The notes: generated by a model from the letters alone, not told the origin. A stretch of 64,000 bases of DNA from Hephaestia sp. MAHUQ-44 (GCF_023806085.1 NZ_JAMSLX010000013.1:26990-90989); one strand, 5' to 3'. Positions 8,234-18,165 are shown, counted from the first letter of the stretch. Numbers and translations: made by a program.

Positions 8234-10011
8234 TTGCGAGGACCGCCCCGATGTCCAGGGCCGCGATCGGCGGGTTTGCGGAACGGCTTGCCGCCCCGGC
8301 CGGGGCCGCCCGGACCGGCACCGTTCGGACGCGCCCGATATGGCGCCGCGCCGCTATGTGGTCGCGGACCGTGGGCGCGATGGGAGCGCGGGCTTTCGTG
8401 CGGGCCGGTTTCCGATGGCGCGATATGGATCGGCGCGTCGCCGTCTTCGGAGCCGATCGTCCGGGCGATCGCGGCGTTGAACTTGCCGGCGACCCCGCGC
8501 GGAATCTGGAAATAGGTCTCGTTTGCGTCGATCCGGATCGCCCCGACCTCGTTCTTGGTGATGTGTCCGCGACGGCACAGCAGCGGCAGCAGCCAGCGCG
8601 GATCGGCATTCTGGCGGCGGCCGATATCCATGCGGAACCACACCGTATCGTCGAACCCCGGGCGGTGGCGTTCCGCTTGCGCGGCGCGGCGAGCATCGGG
8701 GCTGTTGCCGATCAATTCTTCGGGGTGCGGCATCTGGGCGCGGTGCGCGCGCACCAGCGCGGCAGCGATGTCGGCGGCCGGGCGCTCGGCCATCAACCGC
8801 TCGGCGAGTGCGCGATCCTCGTCGTCGAAGGTCGCGGGTTCGAGCAGCGTTGCGATCAGGCGTTCGCGGTCCTGCTTGCGGATCGCCTCGGGGGTCGGGG
8901 CCTCGATCCACTCGGCGTTGACCTTTGCCGCGCGCAGCAGCGATTCGACGCGCCGGCGCCGCTGATAGGGGACGACGAGCACCGCCGTCCCCTTCTTGCC
9001 CGCGCGCCCGGTGCGGCCCGAGCGATGTTGCAGCGCTTCGGGATCGCGCGGGATTTCGACATGGATGACGAGCCCGAGGCTGGGCAGATCGATGCCGCGC
9101 GCGGCGACATCGGTGGCAACGCAAATCCGTGCGCGCCGATCGCGCAGCGCCTGGAGCGCGTGGTTGCGTTCGGATTGCGAATGTTCGCCCGACAGCGCGA
9201 CGGCGGAGAAGCCGCGTTCCTGCAAGGTCGCGTGGAAGCGGCGGACGTTGTCGCGCGTCGCGCAGAACAGCAGCGCGGTTTCGGCTTCGTGGAAGCGCAG
9301 CAGGTTGATCACCGCGGCTTCGGTTTCGGACGGTGAAATCGTGACCGCCTGATAGGTGATGTCGCCATGCCCGCGCTCGTCGCTGACGGTCGAGATGCGC
9401 AGCGCGTCGCGCTGATAGCGTTTGGCGAGCGCGACGATCGGGCGCGGCATCGTCGCGGAGAACAGCAAGGTGCGGCGCCCGTCGGGGGTGGCATCGAGGA
9501 TCTGCTCGAGATCCTCGCGGAAGCCCATGTCGAGCATCTCATCGGCTTCGTCGAGCACGGCGGCCTTGAGCGCCGACAGATCGAGCGCGCCGCGTTCGAG
9601 ATGGTCGCGCAGCCGCCCCGGCGTGCCGACGACGACATGCGCGCCGCCGCGCAGCGACCGGCGTTCCTTCGAGGCGTCCATCCCGCCGACGCAGGTCGCG
9701 ATCCGCGCGCCGGCCTTGCCGTACAGCCAGGCGAGTTCGCGGCTGACCTGAAGCGCCAGTTCGCGCGTCGGCGCGATCACCAGCGCGCGGGGGCTGTCCG
9801 CCGGGATCAGCGTGCCGTCGGCGTCGAGCAGATCGGTGGCAAGTGCGAGGCCGAACGCCACGGTCTTGCCCGACCCCGTCTGCGCGGAGACGACGAGATC
9901 ACGCCCCGGTGCGTCGGGGGTGAGGACAGCCGCCTGGACGGGGGTGGGGGCGGCGTAACCGCGCTCGGTGAGCGCGTCGACAAGGATGGGGGCGAGATCG
10001 GAAAAGGGCAT
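8230..10011 (-). CDS. DEAD-box RNA helicase with DbpA-type RNA-binding domain
   Basis: The 593-residue product has the full DEAD-box core: a Q motif (FSDL...PTPVQ, residues 3-26), Walker A AQTGSGKT (43-50), DEAD (154-157), SAT (185-187) and a C-terminal helicase motif VI HRSGRTGRAG. A DbpA-like RNA-binding domain follows (FQIPRGVAGKFNAAIARTIG), then an Arg/Gly/Pro-rich basic tail. DbpA-type helicases act in 50S assembly through 23S helix 92. The tail suggests broader RNA binding. The start at 10,011 gives the family N-terminus. Upstream in-frame ATGs exist but have no better ribosome binding site. Confidence 0.92.
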   Translation of the reverse strand: MPFSDLAPILVDALTERGYAAPTPVQAAVLTPDAPGRDLVVSAQTGSGKTVAFGLALATDLLDADGTLIPADSPRALVIAPTRELALQVSRELAWLYGKAGARIATCVGGMDASKERRSLRGGAHVVVGTPGRLRDHLERGALDLSALKAAVLDEADEMLDMGFREDLEQILDATPDGRRTLLFSATMPRPIVALAKRYQRDALRISTVSDERGHGDITYQAVTISPSETEAAVINLLRFHEAETALLFCATRDNVRRFHATLQERGFSAVALSGEHSQSERNHALQALRDRRARICVATDVAARGIDLPSLGLVIHVEIPRDPEALQHRSGRTGRAGKKGTAVLVVPYQRRRRVESLLRAAKVNAEWIEAPTPEAIRKQDRERLIATLLEPATFDDEDRALAERLMAERPAADIAAALVRAHRAQMPHPEELIGNSPDARRAAQAERHRPGFDDTVWFRMDIGRRQNADPRWLLPLLCRRGHITKNEVGAIRIDANETYFQIPRGVAGKFNAAIARTIGSEDGDAPIHIAPSETGPHESPRSHRAHGPRPHSGAAPYRARPNGAGPGGPGRGGKPFRKPADRGPGHRGGPRK

Positions 10012-10137
10012 GGGACTCACGGGATTGGCCAGCCGCAGCGGCGACAGGCGGAACATTGGTCGGTTAGCGTTGCTGCCCACTCGCGGTGAGGGCACGGGCC
10101 GGGTTCGGCCTCGCGCGCTTTGCTCGCGGGTTTCGAT

Positions 10138-10156
10138 GGCCGCCTATAATGCGGCC
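10138..10156 (+). promoter_or_regulatory. Candidate promoter and operator upstream of the SLC13 permease
   Basis: A consensus TATAAT (10,145-10,150) lies inside an inverted repeat, GGCCGC-N7-GCGGCC. It would serve the permease gene about 115 bases downstream. A convincing -35 is missing (TTGCTC is 19 bases away), so this is tentative. The 259-base divergent gap to the helicase gene has no small gene that I can support. Confidence 0.35.
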
Positions 10157-10270
10157 GTCGGACGGGACGCCATTTTTCCCCAATGCTTCTGAATCGACCG
10201 TTCGCGGTTCTTGGTCATCGCACGCTTAGCCGATAAGCATCTGGATCAAAGGCGGGCGGATAGTTGGTTC

Positions 10271-11980
10271 ATGACGATCGATCAAGTCGCCATCATTGTT
10301 CTGCTGGTCGCGATGTTCATTGCCTATGCGCTCGACCGGTTTCGGATCGAACTGGTGGCGTTGGTCGGATTGGCGGCCGCATTCGCGCTCGGGCTGGTGC
10401 CTGCAATCGCCTTGTTCGACGGCTTTTCGAGCCCGGCGGTGGTCACCGTCGTCGAAATTCTGCTGATCGTTTCGGTGCTGGCACGGACCCGCGCGGTGGA
10501 ATCGTTCGCGCGGCTGATCGTCGAACGGGCAGGCGGCGAACGCACCGCGCTGGCGGTGTTATGTGCAGCGGCGGCGTTCGTTTCAGTGTTCATGAATAAT
10601 ATCGGCGCGCTCGCGCTGATCTTCCCGGTGGCGCTGTCGGTGTGCACGCGGCTGGGGATCGCGCCCGCGCGGATGCTGATGCCGCTGTCGTTCGCGACGC
10701 TGATGGGCGGGATGTGCTCGCTCACCGGCACGCCCGCCAATCTGATCGTCAACGATTGGAAAGTGGCGCAGACCGGGGGTGGATTCGATTATTTCGCGCT
10801 CGGATCGGTCGGGGTGCCGATCGTGGTGCTGGGGATCGGCTGGATGGTCCTTGTCGCGCCGCGCCTGTTTCGCCGGTTCGAGCCTGATGCGACCGCGCCG
10901 CTCGGGGCGCCGGCTGCGTTCGTCACCGAACTGCGCGCGGCGGCCGGCTCGGGGTTGATCGGCCTGTCGGCGGCCGCGATCGAGCGCGACCATGCGGTGA
11001 CGCTGCACGGCATCGTCCGCGACGGGCGCCACGTGTTCGCGCGCCGCGATGCGATGGTCGTCGCGCCGCAGGACGTGCTGCTGATCGAGGCGGGGATCGA
11101 CGCGCTTGACGCGATCGACCGCCCGACCGGGCCGGGCGAGCGGATCGAGGTGGTCGTTACCCCCGACAGCTATCTGGTCGGATCGCGGATCGGCGCGCTC
11201 GACACGCTGGCCGAGCGCGGGGTGCGCGTGATCGGCATCGCCAGCCGGCGGCGGCGGATCGAGGGCGGGTTCGGCGATCTCCAGATCGGCCTGGGCGACG
11301 TGCTGCTGCTCGCGGGCGATCGCGAGGCGTTGCGCGAGGCGATCGTCGAGGCGGGGCTGCTCGCGCTGATGCCGCAAGCCCCGGCGGCGGCGCGGCCCGA
11401 CGCGTTCCTGTCGGTGGCGGTGTTCGCGATCGGGGTGGTGGCAACCGCACTCGGGCTGGTGCCGCCCGAAATCGCGTTCGGCGGCGTCGTGCTGGCGATG
11501 GCGCTGACCGGATCGTTGCGGTTGCGCAGCGGGTTGCAGGACATCAACTGGACGATCGTGATCCTGCTCGCGTGCATGATCCCGCTGGGCATGGCGGTCG
11601 AGCAGACCGGCGCGGCGCGCGTCATCGCCGATGCGATCGTCGGGCATCTGCCGACGACCGAGCCGATCGTCGTCGTCGCCGCGACGCTGGGGCTGGCGGC
11701 GCTGCTCACGCCGTTTGTCGACAACGTCTCGGTCGCGGCAGTACTGAGCCCGGTCGCCGCCGGGGTCGCGACGCGATCGGGGATGCCGATCGAGCCGTTG
11801 CTGGTGGCGGTGGCGATCGGGGCGTCGCTCGACTTCCTGACGCCGTTCGGCCACCACAACAATGCCGTGGTGATGGGCGCGGCCGGCTATCGCTTTCGCG
11901 ATTTTCCCAGGCTGGGGCTGCCCTTGCTGGCGGGGAGCCTGATCGTGGCGTTGCTGGCGATCCGATTGTTCTGGATATGA
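10271..11980 (+). CDS. SLC13 (DASS) family permease with central RCK_C/TrkA_C domains
   Basis: The 569-residue integral membrane protein has hydrophobic segments at both ends and two soluble TrkA_C-like domains in the middle (around residues 185-365). This is the arrangement of bacterial SLC13/CitM-type anion:Na+ symporters. The transporter signatures SLTGTPANLIV (first half) and TPFGHHNNAVVM (second half) correspond to the paired substrate-binding hairpins. Substrates could be sulfate, dicarboxylates or arsenite-like anions. The nearby sulfate cluster makes sulfate a reasonable but unproven guess. The start ATG at 10,271 gives a membrane helix immediately. It is followed by the Rrf2 gene on the same strand, with a candidate operator in the gap. 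Confidence 0.87.
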   Translation: MTIDQVAIIVLLVAMFIAYALDRFRIELVALVGLAAAFALGLVPAIALFDGFSSPAVVTVVEILLIVSVLARTRAVESFARLIVERAGGERTALAVLCAAAAFVSVFMNNIGALALIFPVALSVCTRLGIAPARMLMPLSFATLMGGMCSLTGTPANLIVNDWKVAQTGGGFDYFALGSVGVPIVVLGIGWMVLVAPRLFRRFEPDATAPLGAPAAFVTELRAAAGSGLIGLSAAAIERDHAVTLHGIVRDGRHVFARRDAMVVAPQDVLLIEAGIDALDAIDRPTGPGERIEVVVTPDSYLVGSRIGALDTLAERGVRVIGIASRRRRIEGGFGDLQIGLGDVLLLAGDREALREAIVEAGLLALMPQAPAAARPDAFLSVAVFAIGVVATALGLVPPEIAFGGVVLAMALTGSLRLRSGLQDINWTIVILLACMIPLGMAVEQTGAARVIADAIVGHLPTTEPIVVVAATLGLAALLTPFVDNVSVAAVLSPVAAGVATRSGMPIEPLLVAVAIGASLDFLTPFGHHNNAVVMGAAGYRFRDFPRLGLPLLAGSLIVALLAIRLFWI

Positions 11981-12006
11981 CAGTACGACGAAACCTTGCT
12001 ATATAC

Positions 12007-12023
12007 CCTATGACTGCACTAGG
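12007..12023. promoter_or_regulatory. Candidate Rrf2 operator 1 (CCTA-N9-TAGG)
   Basis: A 17-base dyad CCTA-N9-TAGG lies 10 bases before the Rrf2 start codon and just after an ATATA-rich stretch that could be its -10. The same dyad with identical spacing precedes the sulfate transporter operon, which supports autoregulation plus operon control by the Rrf2 protein. Confidence 0.5.
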
Positions 12024-12032
12024 ATTTGTTTC

Positions 12033-12491
12033 ATGATCTCCAACAAGGCTCGCTATGCGTTTCGGGCGCTGCTCGCGATTGCCGAGATGCCCGATGGCCA
12101 GCCGTTGGCGAGTGCCGAGATCGCGACGCGCCACGCCATTCCACACAAATTCCTCGAACAGATCCTCGTCGATCTCAGAAATGCCGGGCTGCTCGAAAGC
12201 CGGCGCGGGAAGCATGGCGGCTATGTGATGCTGCGCCCTGCCGATACGATCAGTTTCGGTGAAGTTCTGCGGTTGTTCGAGGGGCCGCTGGCGCCGTTGC
12301 CGTGCCTGTCGCGCCAGGCCTATCGGCGGTGCGAGGATTGCGTGAACGAGCAGGCGTGCGACATCCGGCGCGAATTCGGCCGCGCCTATGACGCGTATCG
12401 GTCGATTCTCGACAGCCGCACGCTCGGCGACGCACTGGGGCATGGCGAGGACCAGCGCCAGGACGATAGAAGCGCAAGCCGAAGCGGTTGA
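12033..12491 (+). CDS. Rrf2 family transcriptional regulator (probable sulfur-assimilation regulator)
   Basis: The 152-residue product starts with the Rrf2 winged-helix domain (SNKARYAFRALLAIAE, IPHKFLEQILVDLRNAGLLESRRG-type wing). Four cysteines lie between residues 90 and 110 (spacing C-x10-C-x2-C-x6-C), more than the three that ligate a cluster in IscR/NsrR. Rrf2 members sense Fe-S status, NO, or cysteine metabolism (CymR). Its placement 72 bases before a sulfate ABC operon, with the same dyad in front of both genes, argues for a CymR-like sulfur regulator. The Cys set leaves an Fe-S or redox sensor possible. Confidence 0.85.
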   Translation: MISNKARYAFRALLAIAEMPDGQPLASAEIATRHAIPHKFLEQILVDLRNAGLLESRRGKHGGYVMLRPADTISFGEVLRLFEGPLAPLPCLSRQAYRRCEDCVNEQACDIRREFGRAYDAYRSILDSRTLGDALGHGEDQRQDDRSASRSG

Positions 12492-12514
12492 AAGCGAAAC
12501 TTCAGTTGCTTTAG

Positions 12515-12531
12515 CCTACTACACAGGTAGG
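12515..12531 (+). promoter_or_regulatory. Candidate Rrf2 operator 2, upstream of the sulfate ABC operon
   Basis: The dyad CCTA-N9-TAGG is extended here to GCCTAC-N7-GTAGGC (12,514-12,532). It abuts TATAAG (12,533-12,538), a likely -10 element for the operon starting at 12,563. A repressor bound here would block RNA polymerase. It matches the site at 12,007-12,023 in both half-sites and spacing. Confidence 0.55.
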
Positions 12532-12562
12532 CTATAAGGGCTTTGTAGCTCTGGAGGCACTG

Positions 12563-13645
12563 ATGACCGATCGCGACCACCGCCTTTCGACCGATACGGC
12601 GATATTGGGACGGCGCTGGTTCGGTGCGGCGCTGGGGGCGATCGCCCTCGTCGCGGTGGCCGGGTGCGGCTCGGGGACGGCGCCGCAAAACGCCGCGGGG
12701 GCCGCTGCCACGGTCGCATTGCTCAACGTGTCGTACGATCCCACGCGCGAGCTTTACAAGGACATCAATGCCGCCTTTGCCGCGCGGTGGAAGGCCGAGC
12801 ACGATCAGGACGTGACGATCAACATGAGCCACGGCGGCTCGGGCAAGCAATCGCGCGCGGTGATCGACGGGCTCGAGGCCGATGTCGTCACGCTGGCGCT
12901 GGCCTATGATGTTGATGCGATCGCCCAGCACGGCAATGTGCTTGCCAGGGATTGGGAACAGCGCCTGCCCGACAGCAGCGCGCCCTACACCTCGACGATC
13001 GTGTTCCTCGTCCGCAAGGGCAATCCCAAGGGCATCCGTGACTGGGGCGATCTGGTGAAGCCCGGCGTGCAGGTCATCACCCCCAATCCCAAGACGAGCG
13101 GCGGCGCGCGCTGGAATTTCCTCGCGGCCTGGGCTTACGGCCGCAAGGCGGGCGGGTCGGACGCGGCGGCGCAGAAATATGTCAGCGATCTCTTTGCCCA
13201 TGTGCCGGTGCTCGATTCGGGCGCGCGCGGATCGACCACGACCTTCGTCGAGCGCGGCATCGGCGACGTGCTGCTGGCCTGGGAGAATGAGGCGTTTCTG
13301 GCGCAGAAGGAGTTGGGCGCGGGCAAGTTCGACATCGTCGTGCCCTCGATCTCGATCCTTGCCGAGCCGTCGGTCGCGCTGGTCGACGCCAATACGACCA
13401 AGCACGGCACGACCGCGGTTGCGCAAGCCTATCTCAAATTCCTCTACACCCCCGAAGCACAGGAACTGATCGCCAAAAACTATTATCGTCCGCGCAACCC
13501 GGACGTCGCGGCCAAATATGCCGGCACCTTCCCGAAGCTCGATCTGGTGACGATCAAGGATTTCGGCGGCTGGCAGCAGGCCCAGACGATTTATTTCGCG
13601 GACGGCGGGGTGTTCGATCGTATCTTCTCCGGCATCAAGCGTTGA
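12563..13645 (+). CDS. Sulfate ABC transporter substrate-binding lipoprotein
   Basis: A 360-residue periplasmic binding protein of the Sbp/CysP family, with the family segments [37 protein letters not shown] loop and [12 protein letters not shown]. These line the sulfate/thiosulfate pocket. Instead of a plain signal peptide it has a lipobox ending VAGC, so it is probably lipid-anchored. A CTGGAGG ribosome binding site sits before the ATG. It is the first gene of the cys operon and is likely controlled by the Rrf2-type dyad just upstream. Confidence 0.95.
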   Translation: MTDRDHRLSTDTAILGRRWFGAALGAIALVAVAGCGSGTAPQNAAGAAATVALLNVSYDPTRELYKDINAAFAARWKAEHDQDVTINMSHGGSGKQSRAVIDGLEADVVTLALAYDVDAIAQHGNVLARDWEQRLPDSSAPYTSTIVFLVRKGNPKGIRDWGDLVKPGVQVITPNPKTSGGARWNFLAAWAYGRKAGGSDAAAQKYVSDLFAHVPVLDSGARGSTTTFVERGIGDVLLAWENEAFLAQKELGAGKFDIVVPSISILAEPSVALVDANTTKHGTTAVAQAYLKFLYTPEAQELIAKNYYRPRNPDVAAKYAGTFPKLDLVTIKDFGGWQQAQTIYFADGGVFDRIFSGIKR

Positions 13646-13651
13646 GCTCCC

Positions 13652-14539
13652 ATGCAGGTGGCGGAGATGGCGATCGGCATGGGTGACGAGCGGCTTTGGC
13701 GGCGCTCGTCACCCAAACCCAGAATGCGCCGCGTGATCCCCGGCTTCGGGATCACGCTGGGGTTCACGATGATCTGGCTGTCGCTGATCGTCCTGATTCC
13801 GTTGAGCGCGATCTTCATCCGGGCTGCGGGGCTGGGATGGGACGATTTCGTGGCGGTCGGGCTCTCGACGCGCGCGCTCAAGGCGTATCAATTGAGCTTT
13901 GGTGCGGCGCTGGCGGCGGCGGCGATCAATGCCGTGTTCGGGATGCTCGTCGCCTGGGTGCTGGTGCGGCAGGATTTTCCCGGCAAGCGCATCGTCAACG
14001 CGCTGGTCGATCTGCCGTTCGCGCTGCCGACCGCGGTCGCCGGGATCGCGCTGACCGCGCTTTATGCCGAGAGCGGCTGGTTCGGCGGGCTGCTCGCGCC
14101 GCTCGGGATCAAGGTGGCGTTCACGCCCGTAGGCGTGGTGGTGGCGTTGATCTTCATCGGGTTGCCGTTCGTGGTGCGCTCGGTCGAGCCGGTGCTGGCG
14201 GACCTCGGCCACGATGTCGAGGAAGCCGCCGCAACGTTGGGCGCGAGCGGGTGGCAGACCTTCCACCGCATCATCCTGCCCGCGATCGGCCCCGCGCTGC
14301 TCACCGGCTTCGCGCTCGCCTTCGCGCGCGGGGTGGGCGAATATGGCTCGCTGATCTTCATCGCGGGCAACATGCCATATCGCAGCGAGATCGCGCCGCT
14401 GCTGATCGTCACCCAACTCGAACAGTTCGATTATGCCGGCGCGACCGCGATCGCCGCGGTGATGCTGGTCGGCTCGTTCGCGCTGCTGCTGCTGATCAAC
14501 CTGATCCAGGTCTGGTCGCGCAAGCGGGGCGTGGCATGA
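13652..14539 (+). CDS. cysT: Sulfate ABC transporter permease CysT
   Basis: A 295-residue inner-membrane permease with about six hydrophobic segments and the EAA coupling loop ([18 protein letters not shown]) that contacts the ATPase. The order Sbp-CysT-CysW-CysA and the [15 protein letters not shown] segment identify it as CysT (CysU). It starts 6 bases after the binding protein and overlaps cysW by ATGA. Confidence 0.95.
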   Translation: MQVAEMAIGMGDERLWRRSSPKPRMRRVIPGFGITLGFTMIWLSLIVLIPLSAIFIRAAGLGWDDFVAVGLSTRALKAYQLSFGAALAAAAINAVFGMLVAWVLVRQDFPGKRIVNALVDLPFALPTAVAGIALTALYAESGWFGGLLAPLGIKVAFTPVGVVVALIFIGLPFVVRSVEPVLADLGHDVEEAAATLGASGWQTFHRIILPAIGPALLTGFALAFARGVGEYGSLIFIAGNMPYRSEIAPLLIVTQLEQFDYAGATAIAAVMLVGSFALLLLINLIQVWSRKRGVA

Positions 14540-15369
14540 CGCGCGGCGCCGTCTCGACCCCGCTGGGGCGCGCGGTGTTGCTCGCCATTGCGCTCGCCTT
14601 TCTGGGGGTGTTCCTGGTCGCGCCGCTGGTGGCGGTGTTCGTCGAGGCCTTGTCCAAGGGCTTTGCCGCCTATACCGCCGCGTTGGTCGAGCGCGATGCG
14701 CTGTCGGCGGTGCGGCTGACCTTGCTGGTCGCGGCGATCAGCGTGCCGCTCAACATCATCTTCGGACTGGCCGCGAGCTGGGCGATCGCCAAGTTCGACT
14801 TTCGCGGCAAGAGCCTGCTGATCACGCTGATCGACCTGCCGTTCTCGGTTTCGCCGGTGGTCTCGGGGCTGATCTACGTGCTGCTGTTCGGCGCGCAGGG
14901 CTGGTTCGGCCCGTGGCTGCGCGCGCATGATGTCGAGATCATCTTCGCCGTCCCCGGCATCGTGCTGGCGACGATGTTCATCACCTTTCCCTTCGTCGCG
15001 CGCGAGCTGATCCCGCTGATGCAGGAACAGGGGCGCGACGACGAGGAGGCCGCGTTGTCGCTGGGGGCGAGCGGGTGGCAGACCTTTCGCCGCGTGACCT
15101 TGCCCAACATCCGCTGGGGGCTGCTCTACGGCGTATTGCTGTGCAACGCGCGGGCGATGGGCGAATTCGGTGCGGTGTCGGTCGTCTCGGGCCATATTCG
15201 CGGCAAGACCAACACGATGCCGCTCCATGTCGAGATTCTCTACAACGAATATAATTTCGTTGCCGCGTTCGCGGTGGCGTCGCTGCTGGCGCTGCTCGCG
15301 CTGGTTACGCTGACGCTCAAGAGCATCCTCGAATGGCGCTACGGCATCCATGGAAGGGCAGGACAATGA
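14536..15369 (+). CDS. cysW: Sulfate ABC transporter permease CysW
   Basis: A 277-residue permease, partner of CysT, with the [13 protein letters not shown] segment and an EAA loop ([19 protein letters not shown]). Both its ends overlap neighbouring genes by ATGA, so the permeases and ATPase are tightly coupled for stoichiometric assembly. The start at 14,536 is fixed by this overlap. Confidence 0.95.
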   Translation: MTRGAVSTPLGRAVLLAIALAFLGVFLVAPLVAVFVEALSKGFAAYTAALVERDALSAVRLTLLVAAISVPLNIIFGLAASWAIAKFDFRGKSLLITLIDLPFSVSPVVSGLIYVLLFGAQGWFGPWLRAHDVEIIFAVPGIVLATMFITFPFVARELIPLMQEQGRDDEEAALSLGASGWQTFRRVTLPNIRWGLLYGVLLCNARAMGEFGAVSVVSGHIRGKTNTMPLHVEILYNEYNFVAAFAVASLLALLALVTLTLKSILEWRYGIHGRAGQ

Positions 15370-16424
15370 GCATCAGGCTGGCCGACATCTCGAAGCGGTT
15401 CGGCGCGTTCACCGCGTTGACCGACATCAACCTCACCGCACGGCCGGGCGAGTTTCTCGCGCTGCTGGGGCCCTCGGGGTCGGGCAAGACGACCTTGCTG
15501 CGGATCATCGCGGGGCTCGAATTTCCCGAGCGCGGGACGGTCCATTTCGAGGGCACGGATATTACCGGGCTGAGCGTCGCCGAGCGGCGGATCGGCTTCG
15601 TGTTCCAGCAATATGCGTTGTTCAAGCACATGACGGTGGCCGAGAATGTCGGCTTCGGCCTGTCGGTCAGGCCACGCCGCGAGCGGCCGTCGCGCCACGC
15701 GATCCGCGCGCGGGCGCAGGAATTGCTCGATCTCGTGCAACTGGGCGATCTGGGCAGGCGGCTGCCGGCGCAGCTTTCGGGCGGGCAGCGGCAACGCGTG
15801 GCGCTGGCACGCGCGCTGGCGGTCGATCCGACCCTGCTGCTGCTCGACGAGCCGTTCGGTGCGCTCGACGCCAAGGTGCGCAAGGAATTGCGCCATTGGC
15901 TGCGCGGCTTTCACGATCGTGTCGGGCTGACCTCGATCTTCGTGACCCACGATCAGGAGGAAGCGCTGGAGGTTGCCGACCGCGTCGTCGTGATGAGCAA
16001 CGGCGCGATCGAACAGGTCGGCACCCCCGCCGAGGTCTATGACACGCCCGCCAATGCCTTCGTGTTCGACTTTGTTGGCGAATCGAACCGCATCCCGGTG
16101 ACGGCCGTCGACGGCAAGGTGATCTTCCACGGCGTCGCGCTCGACGTCGATACCGCGCGCGCGCGCGGCCCGGCCGAATTGTTCTTCCGGCCGCACGATG
16201 CGCGGATCGGCAGCGCCCACGAGGCCGGGATCGACGCCATCGTCGCGCTTGTCCGCCCGCGCGAAGGGCGGGTCCGTGTCGAGAGCGCGATCGCAGGGGT
16301 CGCCGGGCCGATCGAGCTTGATGTCGCGCCCGAGGCGGCGCCGACACCCGGACAGGCGATCCGCATCGTGCCGACACGCGCGCGCGTGTTTCCTTTGTCG
16401 CTTGCCGAGGAACGGGCCGCATGA
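15366..16424 (+). CDS. cysA: Sulfate/thiosulfate ABC transporter ATP-binding protein CysA
   Basis: The 352-residue ATPase has Walker [10 protein letters not shown] (about residues 35-43), signature [15 protein letters not shown], Walker [13 protein letters not shown], and a C-terminal TOBE-like regulatory domain with FRPHDARI. It powers the CysTW channel. The ATG at 15,366 overlaps the cysW stop. An in-frame ATG 33 bases earlier has no ribosome binding site. Confidence 0.96.
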   Translation: MSIRLADISKRFGAFTALTDINLTARPGEFLALLGPSGSGKTTLLRIIAGLEFPERGTVHFEGTDITGLSVAERRIGFVFQQYALFKHMTVAENVGFGLSVRPRRERPSRHAIRARAQELLDLVQLGDLGRRLPAQLSGGQRQRVALARALAVDPTLLLLDEPFGALDAKVRKELRHWLRGFHDRVGLTSIFVTHDQEEALEVADRVVVMSNGAIEQVGTPAEVYDTPANAFVFDFVGESNRIPVTAVDGKVIFHGVALDVDTARARGPAELFFRPHDARIGSAHEAGIDAIVALVRPREGRVRVESAIAGVAGPIELDVAPEAAPTPGQAIRIVPTRARVFPLSLAEERAA

Positions 16425-16600
16425 GCGTAGCGCCGCAGCGCCTCGCCGTCGCGAACGCCGACGATGCGCAGATCGAACGCGCGGTCACGGCGGTGCGCGA
16501 CGCGCTGCGCCGGCTGCGCTTCGGCTGCGTCGCGCTCACCGTTCACGACGGTCAGGTGACCCAGATCGAGATCAGCGAGAAGCATCGTTTGGGCAATTGA
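16421..16600 (+). CDS. DUF2292 (YezD-like) small protein at the end of the sulfate operon
   Basis: A 59-residue protein whose ATG overlaps the cysA stop (ATGA). The C-terminal half, [22 protein letters not shown], matches the DUF2292/YezD pattern of a short beta-rich protein ending in QIE-x-x-EK. Family members are often found with sulfate transport genes, but their function is unknown. A single Cys at residue 36 could be relevant to sulfur sensing. Coupling to cysA implies co-expression. It may be missed by gene finders because of its size. Confidence 0.8.
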   Translation: MSVAPQRLAVANADDAQIERAVTAVRDALRRLRFGCVALTVHDGQVTQIEISEKHRLGN

Positions 16601-16658
16601 CCACCATCCCTGATGCCGACCGGACCACCGGAGGCGTCGCGATCCACCCGGAGGATTT

Positions 16659-18059
16659 ATGATCGCACGCCCCGTTTTGATATTTGCCCTGCTCGCGTCG
16701 GCGAGTGCTGCCGTGCCCGCCTGGGCGCAGGACAAGCAGGCAAAGAAAGACGCGCCCTTCACGCTTCAGCAGGCGCTGGGCGATCCCGACAATCTGACCA
16801 TTTCGGGCAGCGTTCGCCTTCGCTACGAGGCGGTCGATAACCAGTTCCGCCCGGCCGCCGACCGATCGGGCGACGATTTCCTGATCCGCACGACGCTTGC
16901 GGTCGATTATGATGCGGGCCCGGTCAGGATCGGCGGCGAATTATGGGACAGCCGCGCTTATGGCCTCGATCCGAATAGTCCGATCGGTGCCAGCGACGTC
17001 AACGCGGTCGAACTGGTCCAGGCCTATGTCGGGCTGAGCGCCGGCGACGCGTTGGGCGCGGGATCGAAGACGCGCGTCACCGGCGGCCGGTTCCTGCTCG
17101 ATCTGGGATCGCGGCGGTTCGTCGGCATCAACAATTTCGGCAACACGACCAATGCCTTCACCGGCGTGCGCGCCGATTTTCAGGCGGCTGACAAGACGAG
17201 CGTCACGCTGTTCTACACCCTGCCGCAGGTCCATCTGCCGAGCGATGCGGCCAGCGTGCGTCGCAACCGTGTCGAATGGGATCGCGAGAGCGGCGATCTG
17301 CGCTTCTGGGGCGGGTTCGTCAGCAAGCCCGACCTTGCGTCGGGCCTGTCCGCGGAAGTCTATGTGTTCGGGCTCGACGAGCGCGATCGGCCCGACCTCG
17401 CCACCACCAACCGTCATCTGGTTACGCCGGGCCTGCGGCTCTATCGCGATCCCGAGCCCGGCCGCTGGGATTACGAGGTCGAAGGCGCCTATCAGATTGG
17501 TCGCGTGCGGACGAGCACGGCTGCCAACGCCCCCGAGGCGGATGTTTCGGCTTATTTCGTCCATGCCGAATTGGGGCGTCAATTCGCCGGTGGCTGGAAA
17601 CCGCGCGTGGCGCTCGAATATGATCGCGCCAGCGGCGATGGCAGCAACCCCAAGACCTATCATCGCTTCGATTCGCTATTCGGCCCGCGCCGCGGCGATT
17701 GGGGGCCAAGCGGGCTGTACGGGGCGCTGGGGCGCAGCAACATCAGCTCGCCCGGCATCCGGCTCGACGTCACCCCGGACAAGACATGGGATGCGTTCGT
17801 CTTCTATCGCGCGCTGTGGCTCGACAGCGCGGTCGACAGCTTCGCGAGCACCGGGATCAAGGATGCAAGCGGGCAATCGGGCCGTTTTGCCGGGCATCAG
17901 ATCGAGGCGCGGGTGCGCCGGTGGATCATACCCAAATTGTTGCGGCTCGATACCGGGGCCGCGGTGCTGATCAACGGCGGCTTTCTCCAGAATGCCCCCA
18001 ACCCGGCGGGGCGGGGCGATCCGGTGTACGGCTATCTCGACCTGACGGCGACCTTCTGA
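16659..18059 (+). CDS. Alginate-export (AlgE-like) family outer-membrane channel
   Basis: The 466-residue protein has a signal peptide ending AWAQ (residue 23) and alternating beta-strands ending in the aromatic LTATF, as expected for an outer-membrane beta-barrel. Segments such as SGSVRLRYEAVDNQF and GGRFLLDLGSRRFVG fit the alginate export family. A good GGAGG box precedes it. It follows the cys operon by 58 bases on the same strand, so it may be the outer-membrane entry route for sulfate or sulfonates rather than an alginate exporter. That is inference from location. Confidence 0.82.
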   Translation: MIARPVLIFALLASASAAVPAWAQDKQAKKDAPFTLQQALGDPDNLTISGSVRLRYEAVDNQFRPAADRSGDDFLIRTTLAVDYDAGPVRIGGELWDSRAYGLDPNSPIGASDVNAVELVQAYVGLSAGDALGAGSKTRVTGGRFLLDLGSRRFVGINNFGNTTNAFTGVRADFQAADKTSVTLFYTLPQVHLPSDAASVRRNRVEWDRESGDLRFWGGFVSKPDLASGLSAEVYVFGLDERDRPDLATTNRHLVTPGLRLYRDPEPGRWDYEVEGAYQIGRVRTSTAANAPEADVSAYFVHAELGRQFAGGWKPRVALEYDRASGDGSNPKTYHRFDSLFGPRRGDWGPSGLYGALGRSNISSPGIRLDVTPDKTWDAFVFYRALWLDSAVDSFASTGIKDASGQSGRFAGHQIEARVRRWIIPKLLRLDTGAAVLINGGFLQNAPNPAGRGDPVYGYLDLTATF

Positions 18060-18165
18060 TCGGGGCGGCGGCCCTCACGCGGACGCGCGGTGGCGGCGCA
18101 GGTGCCGGGCGTAGAGCGCCGCGCCGTAGCCGGGTTCGTGGCGCGGCTCGATCTGTAGCGCACCA

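Noticed and set aside
8251..9336. Long + strand frame opposite the DEAD-box helicase
   Set aside because: The helicase has all its motifs on the minus strand. This frame is Arg/Ala-rich without recognisable domains.
10583..11857. 424-residue frame antisense to the SLC13 permease
   Set aside because: Arg/His/Asp-rich composition, no membrane segments and no family match. The opposite strand is clearly coding.
18075..18160. Short minus-strand frame after the outer-membrane channel gene, possible gene remnant
   Set aside because: The tail looks vaguely like an enzyme C-terminus but is too short to assign and has no start.
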